Source: Rhineura floridana
Taxonomy: Eukaryota; Chordata; Lepidosauria; Squamata; Rhineuridae
Length of the DNA stretch: 64,000 nucleotides
Direction of reading: 5' to 3'
NCBI RefSeq assembly: GCF_030035675.1
Contig: NC_084482.1
Coordinates: 227,856,943-227,920,942, forward strand
Positions 46,437-57,814 of the stretch are shown here, in pieces (position 1 is the first letter of the stretch; every line of letters begins with the position of its first letter). The position numbers were made by a program, and so were the translations under genes. The notes under the pieces are model-generated. The model saw nothing but the letters and a program-made list of their open reading frames with translations. It had not been told where the DNA came from and did not search any database.

Positions 46437-46517
46437 TGATCTCTTTGCATATTCTCCATTAACTTTGAGGGAGTGAGAATCACACACATGCTTCTCTTCC
46501 AAGATGACCATCACCAT
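46437..46517 (+). repeat. Repeat S, copy 1
   Basis: gcatattctccattaacttt, gagggagtgagaatcacaca and tcttccaagatgaccat recur in reverse complement at 47402-47480, on the other side of the MHC alpha fragment. Confidence 0.8.
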
Positions 46518-46720
46518 GGACTAAGACTTCTACTTTTTCTATCTAAGCTAGAGCCTATGTTTCCTGAACATATTAAAGGTTGTGAGTAAACCTCCTTTAT
46601 ACTTTTTCCCTAAGAAGACTGTCTGCTGTTTATTTAACTAATGTGCATAAGGGGAAAGTGGGACTGGTTATTCTCAATTCCGCTGCTCGTAAATGCAGTG
46701 CTAAGAAATAGAACTACAAA

Positions 46721-46923
46721 CTATTTCATTAAAACCAAACAGATGGTGCCAGCGACAATGCCCAGAATGCCCGTCTTCTCCATGCCCTGCAAGACCACCT
46801 CGTTGTTCTTCAGCCAGGTGATGTTCAGCACGGGGGGAGAGAAGCGGTCCACCAAGCAGATGAGGACAATGGGATCCCCCAGTTCCACGGGGTCTTCCAC
46901 GTACACGGTTGCCAAAGGAGCCA
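46721..46923 (-). pseudogene. MHC class II alpha chain, fused partial exons
   Basis: After a good acceptor (ccttcttcag, exon from 46923) the minus strand reads PLATVYVEDPVELGDPIVLI, then CLVDRFSPPVLNITWLKNNE. This is the first half of the alpha-2 immunoglobulin-like domain with its first Cys. It then switches within a codon or two to KTGILGIVAGTICLVLMK and a stop at 46721, like the end of the transmembrane segment. The second half of alpha-2 (with the second Cys), the connecting peptide and the intron are missing. It is therefore a deletion-fused pseudogene, although the frame is open. The intact class II alpha chain is a membrane protein that pairs with beta. Duplicated L2 and S pieces flank it. 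Confidence 0.88.
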
Positions 46924-47106
46924 CTGAAGAAGGAATGGGACAAGGCCAGAGACAATACTCTGTGTCCTCCGGAGGCTCATTCCTTCCCTGTGTGACCTGA
47001 TCCTGGCAGTCCCTGGTCACAAGCAGCACCCCCTCTGAGGCCTGCCATTCCTGGTCCTCGATGCCTCCCCCAGGGAGCCGCACTGTGGAAATCCCTTTTA
47101 TGCCAA

Positions 47107-47396
47107 CTATACGCTGGTTTGTGCTTTCACCAAGCGGTATGTAGGAGCGGTGAGGGCGGCGAAAAAACATTTCGCCACCACTATTAAGGCATCTCTCTCC
47201 CGCCCAGCGGAGCTTTTTAGAGTCGTCCGAGGGCTACTCCATCTAGGCCTGCAGGACACTGCAGATACTTTGGTGGCCCGCAACAATGAGTTTGCTGAGC
47301 ACTTCCAGCATAAGATCTTATGCATCCGTCAGGACCTAGACTCTTTTATAGCAGTTAACCCTAGACAGGTGTCTGGAGCACAGTCTTATCATGTTC
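47107..47396 (+). repeat. Duplicated L2 piece, inverted relative to 45607-45892
   Basis: It matches 45892-45607 nearly base for base in reverse complement (caccaagcggtatgtaggag, tcttatgcatccgtcaggac). It includes the CACAAACCAGCGTATAG junction, so this is a copy of that particular L2 insertion rather than an independent one. Confidence 0.85.
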
Positions 47397-47401
47397 ATGG
47401 C

Positions 47402-47480
47402 CATGGTCATCTTGGAAGAGAAGCATGTGCGTGATTCTCACTCCCTCAAAGTTAATGGAGAATATGCAGAGAGCTTTGGC
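47402..47480 (-). repeat. Repeat S, copy 2
   Basis: Reverse complement of 46437-46517. The order relative to the L2 piece is not mirrored, so this is not one simple inverted duplication. Confidence 0.8.
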
Positions 47481-47485
47481 TATGG

Positions 47486-47505
47486 GGCGGTATATAAATG
47501 CAATA

Positions 47506-47536
<31 letters not shown>
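47486..47536 (+). repeat. L2-type 3' tail
   Basis: ctatggggcggtatataaat with an (AAT)n tail. Similar short 3' ends occur at 48244-48315, 52612-52698, 62260-62330 and 63425-63462. Confidence 0.6.
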
Positions 47537-47639
47537 CCCTTCCCAGGGTGAGCAACTTCAGCTGAGCCAGAGGGGAGGCCCTGAGACTCTTTGAGATGGC
47601 CATCCCCTTCCCCACCCCTCTGGGCATGAGACTGGAGTC

Positions 47640-47915
47640 ACAGATTCATATAGCTGAAAGGCACCTCAGAGGTCATCTAGTCCAATCCCCTGCTGATGTA
47701 GGAAGCCCTCTCCTGCAGCATCCCAGGACATTCCCTTTCTGTGAGAATCAGGGGCCCTCCTTTCCTTGCAAGTGTGAGAACTTCTGGGCTTGTCCTATCA
47801 AATGCAGCAGTGTCTCTCTCTGTGGGGGGGCTTCGTTCCCTTTCAGTCTGTCTGTGGGAGGCAGGTTGGACTCCATGGCCTTACAAGCCCCTTCCAACTC
47901 TACTGTTCAACAACC
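47640..47915. repeat. CR1 fragments
   Basis: gcacctcagaggtcatctag, tccaatcccctgctg (minus sense) and, at 47855, ttggactccatggccttaca, agccccttccaactctactg (plus sense) are CR1 3'-end sequence in opposite orientations. Confidence 0.6.
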
Positions 47916-48037
47916 CTAGGCATGGGTTGCTTCCCTCAGGCAGGATTTCTGGGGTAGCGGAACAGGCTGAAGGGGTTTGTCATAGAAGCCACGAGGAAAC
48001 CCCCCTGCACGCCTGGGTCCTCCCCTCCATCCTGTTG

Positions 48038-48490
48038 GAAATGGGGCAGGAGCCACTCCTCTTTGAGTTTTTGTGTGTGTGTTCCAGAAGAAAGATAGAG
48101 TGAGGGTCCTCCAGCTGGCTAGGCTTGCCTACCTTTACCTGTGCTGTTCTCTAGCTAACTTCCTTCGGTTGGAAACTGATATGCTGCATTGCACCTCTAA
48201 CTTTGTCACTTAGAAGTAGGTATGCCTTTCCTATCTATTGTACACCACCCAGAGAGCTTGCTACGGGCGGTATAGAAATCGAATTAAATAAATAAATAAT
48301 AATAAATAAATAAAATCTACTATGTATTTCTATAAATAAAGGAGCTTTCCTTATTTTACTAAGTCTCAAGCCTCAGTGATCTTGATGCAGGGTAAAAGCC
48401 TGCTTCTAAGGTAATCACACACAGGCCAGCACACAAAAGCATCTCAGACCGCTGTTAAACCCTGCTTTACAAAGTTATTTCACATAACAA
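48038..48490 (+). mobile_element. Copia solo LTR with a nested L2-type tail (fossil)
   Basis: ttggaaatggggcaggagcc, tgcctacctttacctgtgct and gatgcagggtaaaagcctgc match the LTRs of the Copia element at 57280-61518. A short L2-type 3' tail (48244-48315, ttgctacgggcggtatagaa plus AAAT repeats) is inserted in it. It is more diverged than the 57-61 kb pair, so it is older or of another subfamily. Confidence 0.8.
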
Positions 48491-48771
48491 CAAGCAGTAC
48501 TTTGGATGTGAAGAAGGGCAAGGGGTACAGCATCTGACCACTCATTTTAAACACCTGTCCAGTAAAATCAGATCCACAGTCACTGCCAGAGGGGGGATAT
48601 GATGGGGAAACACTGGACAATGGATAGGCCATTTTGGCATCTGCAGCCACCTTGGCCTCATCCATCTTGGATGCTCACCCATTTCTGGAAAAGCCAAAAT
48701 CTCTCTGTATCTGCGAAGGAAAACTGACAGGCCACCAAAATAGCAAGTCAAGGGAAGTGGAACAGTCTGTG

Positions 48772-48824
48772 TAGCCTGCCTTCCATGTATGGATCCTTTG
48801 ATGCACAGAAAGAGTTGAACTCTG
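48772..48824 (-). pseudogene. Detached end of a C2H2 finger
   Basis: The minus strand reads QSSTLSVHQRIHTWKAGY, the second half (helix and HxxxH) of a C2H2 finger, followed by a short tail and a stop. It meets the Gypsy 5' LTR at the 7-bp AACTCTG. The matching first half (YRCFGCGKSFKQS) lies beyond the Gypsy at about 54860-54813. This is the displaced C-terminus of the minus-strand zinc-finger gene. Confidence 0.8.
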
Positions 48825-49570
48825 TGATGTTCCTGCTTATATTGTAAATATGGTAAGTGCTGGTTATATAGAAGACATATGGTAAGTGGAGTGAAAGAGG
48901 AGGGGGGAGTACATGAGCAGTAGAATGTTGGATGATTGGCTGAGCATTTGAATGGCTGGGAGTATAAATGGAAGAATGACAGTTGAATCAAAAAGGTTTG
49001 GTGGTGGATGTTGGAGGTTGAGAAAGAGGTTGTTGTTGTTGAGAGTCAGAATTCTGAGGCAATTAATGAGAAGTAAAGTACATGTCAGAACATATATGAA
49101 TCCATAAGCTTGTCAACAAAGTAATTAAGTAACCTTGTTATTTCTAATTCTTAATAAATATTTCTTGGTTAAATAAAACCCTGATTCCTTCAGATGGGAA
49201 ACACAAACCAGGGGGGATAGCAAGTAACCAAGGCTGAACAGTTATATCGAATGGTGGCAGCGGCAGATCGGAGGAAAGTGTATCCAGTCCCAAAGAGAAA
49301 CCCAGGGCTGTATGATTCAAAGCCAAGAGGCTGCAGGGTTTTTTGGGAATTACCTATATCCATAGACACAAGGTATTGAGATAGCCAGGCAGAGACTAGG
49401 CACAGTCTAAAGGTTATAAGAGATACAGAGTGTGGGGTAGTAAGGCCTAGCAGGGGGATTTGTTGAAATCTGTGCTAGAGCTGTAAAGGGTAAGAAGAAA
49501 ACCTGACGTTCCTGTCTGCTGGTAGCCACAAGTGAGAGCTTCACAGGTGGTGCCGGGGGAGGCAATCACA
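48825..49570 (+). repeat. Gypsy 5' LTR
   Basis: Starts TGATGTTCCTGCTTATATTG and ends ggcaatcaca. It aligns with 54072-54812 over its length with moderate divergence, so the element is not young. Confidence 0.85.
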
Positions 49571-51744
49571 TGTGGTGGCTGTAGTGGTGGGATATGAACA
49601 ACAGAGAGTCCCTAAAAGTGGTGTGGCAAAAAGAAATAACAAACAAAGATTACTTGTGAGAGTGACTGGCAAAGAGTGTGTGGCAAAGTGTGAGTGAACT
49701 CCTAAAAACATGGCTGAATATATAAAGATGAAAAGAGAGGAGCTGGTGGAGAAGTGCATAACATTCAATTTACCTCATGAGGGTAAAGGGGTAGATGAAT
49801 TGCGAGTAGCATTGATAGCATTCGCATCTGTCCAACAAAAACAACCTGTCAGAGAAGAGAACCCAGAAGGGTACTCAAGCAATCCCGCTTATATAGAGTA
49901 TTTAAGAGAGAAGTTAAGATGGGAACGTGAGTTGGGAACTGAAAAGTTAAGATGGGAGGCTGAGGAAAAAGACAAGCAGAGGGTCTTTGAAGCTGATGAA
50001 AAAGAAAAACAGCGGGAGTTGGAAATTGAGAGAATGAGAGTGGATGCTGAAATACAAGTGGAAACATTAAAATTTGAAAGAGAGAAGTTTCATTCTGATG
50101 AAACAAGGAAAGACAGAAATGAAACAAAAATCAAGGTTACACCAAAAGACTTTGTGGTGTATGAGCCTGGACAAGACCCATAGATTTACCTCAACACTTT
50201 CAAAAAGGCAGCTCAGATGTGGAGGCTACCGGTGGATAAATATATGCAATATTTATCAAATCTAATCAAAGGGGAATTGGCAGAGGTATACCAGTGTACA
50301 AAAGATTCAGACTGGGACCTGACTATTTCAGGAAGTTATTTTGAAACTGCCAGACCCAGGCAGGCAGGTCTTTTGTTGAATTGGGAGCAAAATTGGTGGA
50401 CACATTTGGAAAGTGGATGGGAAGTGCCAAAGCTCAGTCAGTAGAAGAGGTGAAAAGCCTCATGATACTGGATCAATTATACCATCAGTTACCACCAGAA
50501 ATAAGGCTCCTTGTCAAAGACCGTTCCCCTAAATTTGTTCAAGAGGCAGCAGAGTTGGCAGATCACTTTGCCTCAAATAGAACTGGCTGGGAGGGGAAAA
50601 CCTCAAGAGAGTTTAAACCCAGACCATATAATGGTGGCAGAAAGGATGTGGTACCACAGCGAGTGAGCCCTCCAATAAAGTCTGAAGGGCACAGGACACC
50701 CCAGAGTGGATCTGTGTACCCCAAAATGGAGGAGAAATTGTTATAAATGTGGTAGACCTGGGCAAATATGTTTTCAATGTGAGATCGCCAACCCCATTGG
50801 TAATCCTGCTCAGGGAAGGGCAGTGAAAACAGAACCAAGGGACTTAGAAACAAAGAAAGTTCAGTTCTGCCAGATAAACTGGACAAATGTACAAGACTTT
50901 GATTCAAGTCTGAGGGAAGAAGTGAGTGTGCAAGGGGCAAATTATTGGGCATTGCTGGATACTGGTGCCGCTCAGACGTTACTGAGGCCAGATTTGATAA
51001 AATCTGAGGAAATATTACCTCAGGAAACGGTGACAATCCAAGGAGTGAGGGGTGAACCAGAAAGCATACCCATGGCCCTGATAAAATTAAAGTGGAGAGG
51101 AAAGGAGGAGATCTGGAAAGTAGGTATTAATGCCCAACAACAAGAACCAGTGATACTGGGAAGAGATGTTATGGGGTCACAAGGAAAAATATATGTGGTG
51201 ACCAGACAACAACTTGGCAAAGCAAAAGAAGCCATTTCAACAGAGGCTGAAGAAAACAGGGTGGAACCTGTTATCAAGCCTGAGGTTGCCATAGCAACCC
51301 CTAGCAGGCCTGCGGAGAGAGATACACTGTTTCAAATGGGGTCTGACACAGAGACACAGCAGTTCAGGGAGGAGCTGAAAAATGATAGCAGTTTGAATAT
51401 AATAAAAGAAAAAGCCCTCCAAAAATCCCCTTTACAGAGACTCTGACGGATCAAACTGTGTGGGAGAATGGTGTTCTGTACAGACTGTGTATGCCTGCTG
51501 AGAGAGAGAATGAATGTGAACCAGTGAAACAATTGGTGGTACCTAGCAAATACAGAGCCAGATTGCTAGAGGTAGCCCATGATGTCCCATGTTCAGGGCA
51601 TCTTGGAATAAAGAAGACCAAGAAAAGATTGGCTGAACACTATTATTGGCCAAACATTTCTGAAGATGTCAAACAATATTGTTCATCAGGTATGGTATGC
51701 CATAAAGTGGGAAAAAGTGGGGTAAAAACAAAAGCTCTACTGTG

Positions 51745-52455
51745 ATTTCCTATTCCATTGGTGTGCTATGTTGTGAAAGAAACCTCACTCATTTGGTACC
51801 TTTATGGGGGAAGGACTTTGGAAATGCACCACCCACATCTTCAGCTAAAAACTACATTAATCCTCGGAATTCTCCTTCTCATACATCCACGAAGCATGGG
51901 TGTAATACATCCTGTGGGGAAAGAGGAAGGAACCCAGATTTCTTGATGGAAATACAATTAAGCAGGGTGAGATTCAAGCCTGAAGTATATCCATCTGGCG
52001 AATCAGAATGTGAGGTCAACTTGTTAAAGCAACCAGTTTCTTGTCAAGTGGTTGTGGTTCAAGATCTTGAGAACAGAGATAGTTTGGATACATCTCAGAT
52101 GAATAAATTTCTATACCTTTACTGTAGTAAAGAAATGCTTAGAAAGTCACATTCTAATATGTTGACAGTCAAAGCATTGCAGGTGTGTCCTGAGTCGGGC
52201 AGATCACAAGAGTCTTGTTTACGAGTGTCATTAGTGCCACTTCATCTCAATATTGATCAGGATACCCTGGGGTTCTTGAAGGATTTCTTCACTAGTCTGT
52301 CTACAGAAGTAAAAATCCTAATGACTCTAGATCATGGGGTTAAAAAGCCTCATGGTGCAGACATAACATGTACCTAACCCAAGCATCCCAGTAGTTTAAA
52401 GGAGTCAAGCTCGATTATTTCTTTCTCATTACACAAACGAGTGAGTCAGAATAAG
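51745..52455 (+). pseudogene. ATG2B: ATG2B-like intronless fragment inside the Gypsy
   Basis: Translation gives SLIWYLYGG in one frame, then GKDFGNAPPTSSAKNYINP, DFLMEIQLSRVRFKPEVYPS, SQMNKFLYLYCSKEMLRKS, NMLTVKALQVCPESGRSQES, RVSLVPLHLNIDQDTLGFLK and DFFTSLSTEV. These match the C-terminal third of ATG2B, a bridge-like lipid-transfer protein for autophagosome growth (family knowledge recalled, not searched). Similarity continues past the first stop (KHPSSLKESSSIISFSLHKR). A piece this long should cover several exons, yet no intron is seen, so it derives from RNA. At least two frame disruptions make it non-functional. It lies between the integrase and RT-end parts, in the element's own orientation. 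Confidence 0.85.
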
Positions 52456-52611
52456 AGTGCTTGAGGAAATCAGGAAACAAGGGAGAGCATTTTTAGGTGT
52501 GGCTGGTTTCTACCGTAAATTTATAAAAGATTTTGGGGAAATAGCAACCCCCTTGCATGAGCTAACAAGGAAAAAGTGTGCTGAGCGTGTGGTGTGGATG
52601 GATGAATGTCA

Positions 52612-52698
52612 AAATGTACACCGCCCTGAGAGCTTTCTGCTATAGGGCGGTCTAGAAATGTAATTAAATAAATAAAAATAAATAAATAAATAAATAAA
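52612..52698 (+). repeat. L2-type 3' tail inside the Gypsy
   Basis: gtacaccgccctgagagctt, tctgctatagggcggtctag and (AAAT)n: the short 3'-end repeat seen elsewhere in the window, nested in the RT/RNase H part of the element. Confidence 0.75.
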
Positions 52699-52805
52699 GC
52701 AAGCCTTGTGCCAAGGGCCTGTATTAACACCAGATTTCGAGCAACCATTTATTGTAGCTATGGATGCATCAGACCTAGCACTGGGAGTCATCTTGCTGCA
52801 AGAGT

Positions 52806-53632
52806 GACCGACCAGGACAGAGACCTTGGGGTTGTAGTGCACAGCACAATGAAAATGTCAACCCAGGGTGCGGCAGCTGTGAAAAAGGCAAATTCCATGC
52901 TAGCAATAATTAGGAAAGGTATTGAAAATAAAACAGCCGATATCACAATGCTGTTGTATAAATCTATGGTGCGGCCGCATTTGGAATACTGTGTACAATT
53001 CTGGTCACCTCATCTCAAAAAGGATATTATAGAGTTGGAAAAGGTTCAGAAGAGGGCAACCAGAATGATCAAGGGGATGGAGAGACTCCCTTACGAGGAA
53101 AGGTTGCAGCATTTGGGGCTTTTTAGTTTAGAGAAAAGGCGGGTCAGAGGAGACATGATAGAAGTGTATAAAATTATGCACGGCATTGAGAATGTAGATA
53201 AAGTTCTTCTCCCTCTCTCATAATACTAGAACTCGTGGACATTCAAAGAAGCTGAATGTTGGAAGATTCAGGACAGACAAAAGGAAGTACTTCTTTACTC
53301 AGCGCATAGTTAAACTATGGAATTTGCTCCCACAAGATGCAGTAATGGCCACCAGCTTGGATGGCTTTAAAAGAAGATTAGACAAAGTCATGGAGGATGA
53401 GGCTATCAATGGCTACTAGCCGTGATGGCTGTGCTCTGCCACCCTAGTCAGAGGCAGCATGCTTCTGAAAACCAGTTGCCGGAAGCCTCAGGAGGGGAGA
53501 GTGTTCTTGCACTCGGGTCCTGCTTGCGGGCTTCCCCCAGGCACCTGGTTGGCCACTGTGAGATCAGGATGCTGGACAAGATGGGCCACTGGCCTGATCC
53601 AGCAGGCTCTTCTTATGTTCTTAAGAGAGGGG
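52806..53632 (+). mobile_element. CR1-like LINE nested in the Gypsy
   Basis: The ORF reads DQDRDLGVVVHSTMKMSTQG, then VRPHLEYCVQFWSPHLKKDI, RVRGDMIEVYKIMHGIENVD and, in a shifted frame, the C-terminus. It ends with the CR1-like terminus (ctggcctgatccagcaggct, cttcttatgttctta). It is 5'-truncated and sits within the RNase H part of the Gypsy element. Confidence 0.85.
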
Positions 53633-54071
53633 AGGCACCAGACATCCAGTGGCATATCTTAGTCGCAAGCTGACATCGCGGGAGAAGAATTATTCATCGG
53701 TCCAAAAGGAGCGCCTAGCGGTCGTGTGGGGACTGAGCAAGGTGCGCCCATACATGTGGGGATGAAGATTTACAGTGACAATGGATCATCGAGCATTGCT
53801 ATGGTTAGAGACCATGAGAAATAATAACACCATGCTGCAGAGGTGGTCCTGGGCTTTACAAGAATACCAGGTGGACTTTAAGTTCTAAAAGACAAGGACA
53901 ATGTATTGGCCGATGGACTTTCAAGACAGGTGGCCGGGACTGCAGTTACGTGACCCAGACATGGGTGTGAAAAGACGTTTTCCCCTAAGAGACTTATTTT
54001 TTTTAATTAACACGTTGTATGACTCCTAGAGCAGGAATAATACTTTGCTGTTATTTTAAGGGGGGGGGAGG

Positions 54072-54812
54072 TGATGTTCATGCTTATATTGTAAATATGG
54101 TAAGTGCTTTTTATATAGAAGACATATGGTAAGTGGAGTGAAAGAGGAGGGGGAGTACATGAGCAGTAGAATGCTGGATGACTGGCTGGGCGTTTGAATG
54201 GCTGGGCGTATAGATGGAAGAATGACAGTTGAATCTGGAGGTTGAGGTGGTGAATTGAGGAGGTGGATGGTGGTCGGTGCTGTTGAGAGTGAGTCGGAGT
54301 TCTGAGGCAATTAGTAAGAAGTCAAGTACATAATAAAATATAGATGAAACCATACGCTTGTGAAACATTCTAAAAGTAAACTTGTAATTTCTAGTTCTTA
54401 ATAAATATTTCTTGGTTAAACATAAGCCTGATTCCTTCAGCTGGGAAACACATACCAGGGGGAATAACAAAATAACCAAGGCTGAACAGTTGTATCGAAT
54501 GGTGGCAGTGGCGGATCGGAAGAAAGTGTATCCAGTCCGAAAGAGAAACCCAGGGCTGTATGATTCAGTGCAAGAGGCTGCGGGGGGGGAATTACCTATA
54601 CCCATAGACACAAGGTATTGAGATAGCCAGGCAGAGACTAGGCACAGTCTAAAGGTTATAAGAGATACAGAGTGTGGGGTAGTAAGGCCTAGCAGGGGGA
54701 TTTGTTGAAAACTGTGCTAGAGCTGTAAAGGGTAAGAAGAAAACCTGATGTTCCTGTCTGCTGGTAGCCACAAGTGAGAGCTTCACAGGTGGTGCTGGGG
54801 AAGGACGTCACA
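54072..54812 (+). repeat. Gypsy 3' LTR
   Basis: Starts TGATGTTCATGCTTATATTG after a run of G and ends gacgtcaca just before AACTCTG. The segment 54489-54812, which might look like a second leader, is part of the LTR because its counterpart at 49241-49570 also lies before the internal region. Confidence 0.85.
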
Positions 54813-54915
54813 AACTCTGCTTAAAGCTTTTTCCACATCCAAAGCATCTATACATCTCTTCCCTTAAACGGAGCCTTTGATGTGCCTGAAGGTAGCCATT
54901 CTGATGAAAGGTCTT
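54813..54915 (-). pseudogene. Decayed fingers 12-13 of the minus gene
   Basis: In frame after the TGA come a degenerate finger lacking its second zinc-binding Cys and last His, and then YRCFGCGKSFKQS, the first half of a finger cut by the Gypsy element. The other half is at 48824-48772. Confidence 0.8.
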
Positions 54916-56288
<1,373 letters not shown>

Positions 56289-56289
56289 A

Positions 56290-57175
56290 TGGATTCTGAC
56301 AGGAACATGGCCCTTTCCAGTGCCCAGATGGCAGCTCGCATCCACTCTCTTCCTCCTTCCCAAAAAGGTTAGCCCGTTACCTGCAACATGAGATAGTGCT
56401 GGAAGATGACACCCCCAGGACAGATAGCACTCACCGAGCTATTGGGGAAGAACAAAGGACAAGTACGAGTAGCACTGTGACTAATGACGCAGCTGGGTCA
56501 AAGCCAAAAGGAAGCCCAGAGGCTCATGCGCACAGATGCGAAAGGAGAGTCATAGTGGATGCCTCAATTAAGATACTGACGTTATTGCTATGAAATTGGT
56601 GAATTCCATGTGACAGATCATTAAGACACAGATTGAAAATAAAACTGCCAATATCATACCACCATTATAAACATCTAAGATGTGATCCCACTTGGAATGA
56701 TGTCTGCAGTTCTGGTTGCCTGACTGCAAAAATAGCATTCTAGGGGTGGAAGAGGTAGAGAAATGGGAAACCAAAATGGTCAAGGGTCACAACATTTGGG
56801 GATTTTTGCTGTACAAAAATAGCTTAGAGGAGACACGATAGAAATGTATGATCACATCAGACCTTTAAAGCACATTCAACACAAACGTAAAGCACACGGC
56901 TTCCCCCAACGAATCCTGGATAATAGTTTTTCCTCACTGCGCTACATTCCCAGCACCCTTCACAAACTACAACTACCAGGACTCTTGGGAGGAAGCCACA
57001 TGCTTTCAATGTACACTGTGGATGTGCCATAAAGGTGCGTAGTGTGGAGAAGCTGGATGACACCCTCTGATTTAGCAGGGAACTTACACCTGGTGTAGGA
57101 AGAGGGAGTGGAAGTAGCTTCTACCAATTTGCACCTGTTTCAGGAAAAACGTCACTCGCTAAACAGTTTGTCTGT
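56290..57175 (-). repeat. Duplicated blocks C and B, right arm
   Basis: 56290-56553 mirrors 17893-17630 (RTE 5' region) and 56555-57175 mirrors 13362-12774 (CR1 remnant and palindromic MITE). Here the blocks are adjacent. In the left arm 4.3 kb of BovB and hAT sequence separates them. Confidence 0.85.
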
Positions 57176-57280
57176 GAGGCTACCCTAAAACAAGGAGGGC
57201 AGAGCCACGTTTCGGCTTCCCTAAATTAAACGGCGACCTTAATTCTAACAGACTAGGAAACTGGGGAGGACTGGCAGGGT

Positions 57281-57814
57281 TGGAAGTGGGGCAAGAGCAA
57301 CTCCTGTTTTGCTCTTTTGTTTAAGCTCCAGAAGGAAGATAGAGCTAGGGTCCTCCAGATGGAGAGGCTTGTTTACCTTTACCTGTGATGCTCTGACTGA
57401 CTTCCTTCTGTTGCTAGACTGTGAGATGTTTAGGGAAGCTTACCTGCCCCTCCTCCTTCTGCCCTTTCCACTCCTTTGTCCTCTCACTGTCTGGGAGAGA
57501 TGAGACATCCCTTTGTCTCTGCTCTCCCCAAGCCATGAGGCTAAACCCTACACCTGGGCGTTATGACTCCAACTTAGTTAGTTAGTTAGAACTAGGTTTG
57601 CTTTTCTATCTACTATGTACTTCTACAAATAAAGTAGCTTTTCTTATCTTACTAAGTCTCAAGTCTCAGTGATGTTGATGCAGGGTAAAAGCCTGCTTTC
57701 TTAGGCAAACACATGCACACACTGGCACACTTGCATTTCAACATCTGCTGCTACTCTGCTGCTGTTGCGTTGCTTTAAATGAAACAAAGGACACACAAAT
57801 ACACACAGCACAAC
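57281..57814 (+). repeat. Copia 5' LTR
   Basis: tggaagtggggcaagagcaa ... acacacagcacaac. Contains acaaataaagtagcttttct (poly-A signal). The exact ends are uncertain by a base or two. GGCAG occurs near both outer ends, so a target duplication is possible but not clean. Confidence 0.8.

Larger units (their letters stand above)
48825..54812 (+). mobile_element. Gypsy element, Gmr1-like (fossil)
   Basis: A Ty3/Gypsy element of about 6 kb with LTRs at 48825-49570 and 54072-54812, flanked by AACTCTG (48818-48824 and 54813-54819). A G-rich polypurine tract lies just before the 3' LTR. Parts in order: gag from 49710 with a charged coiled-coil-like stretch, a SCAN-like capsid segment (about 50400-50580) and a CxxC knuckle; an aspartic protease (LLDTGAAQT); an integrase zinc-binding segment (HLGIKKTKKRLAEHYYWP); then RT-end and RNase H pieces (FYRKFIKDFGEIATPLHEL, VAMDASDLALGVILLQ). 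Integrase before RT is the order known from Gmr1-type elements. It is broken, with many breaks, and carries an ATG2B-like piece, an L2-type tail and a CR1. Confidence 0.88.

Noticed and set aside
45607-47480. Simple inverted duplication around the MHC alpha relic
   Set aside because: The order of the L2 piece and repeat S is not mirrored, so one inversion event cannot explain it.
54489-54812. Second, truncated Gypsy copy or a tandem provirus
   Set aside because: The segment matches 49241-49570, but its right end is TG...CA-type with the AACTCTG duplication just outside, so it is simply the second half of a longer LTR.
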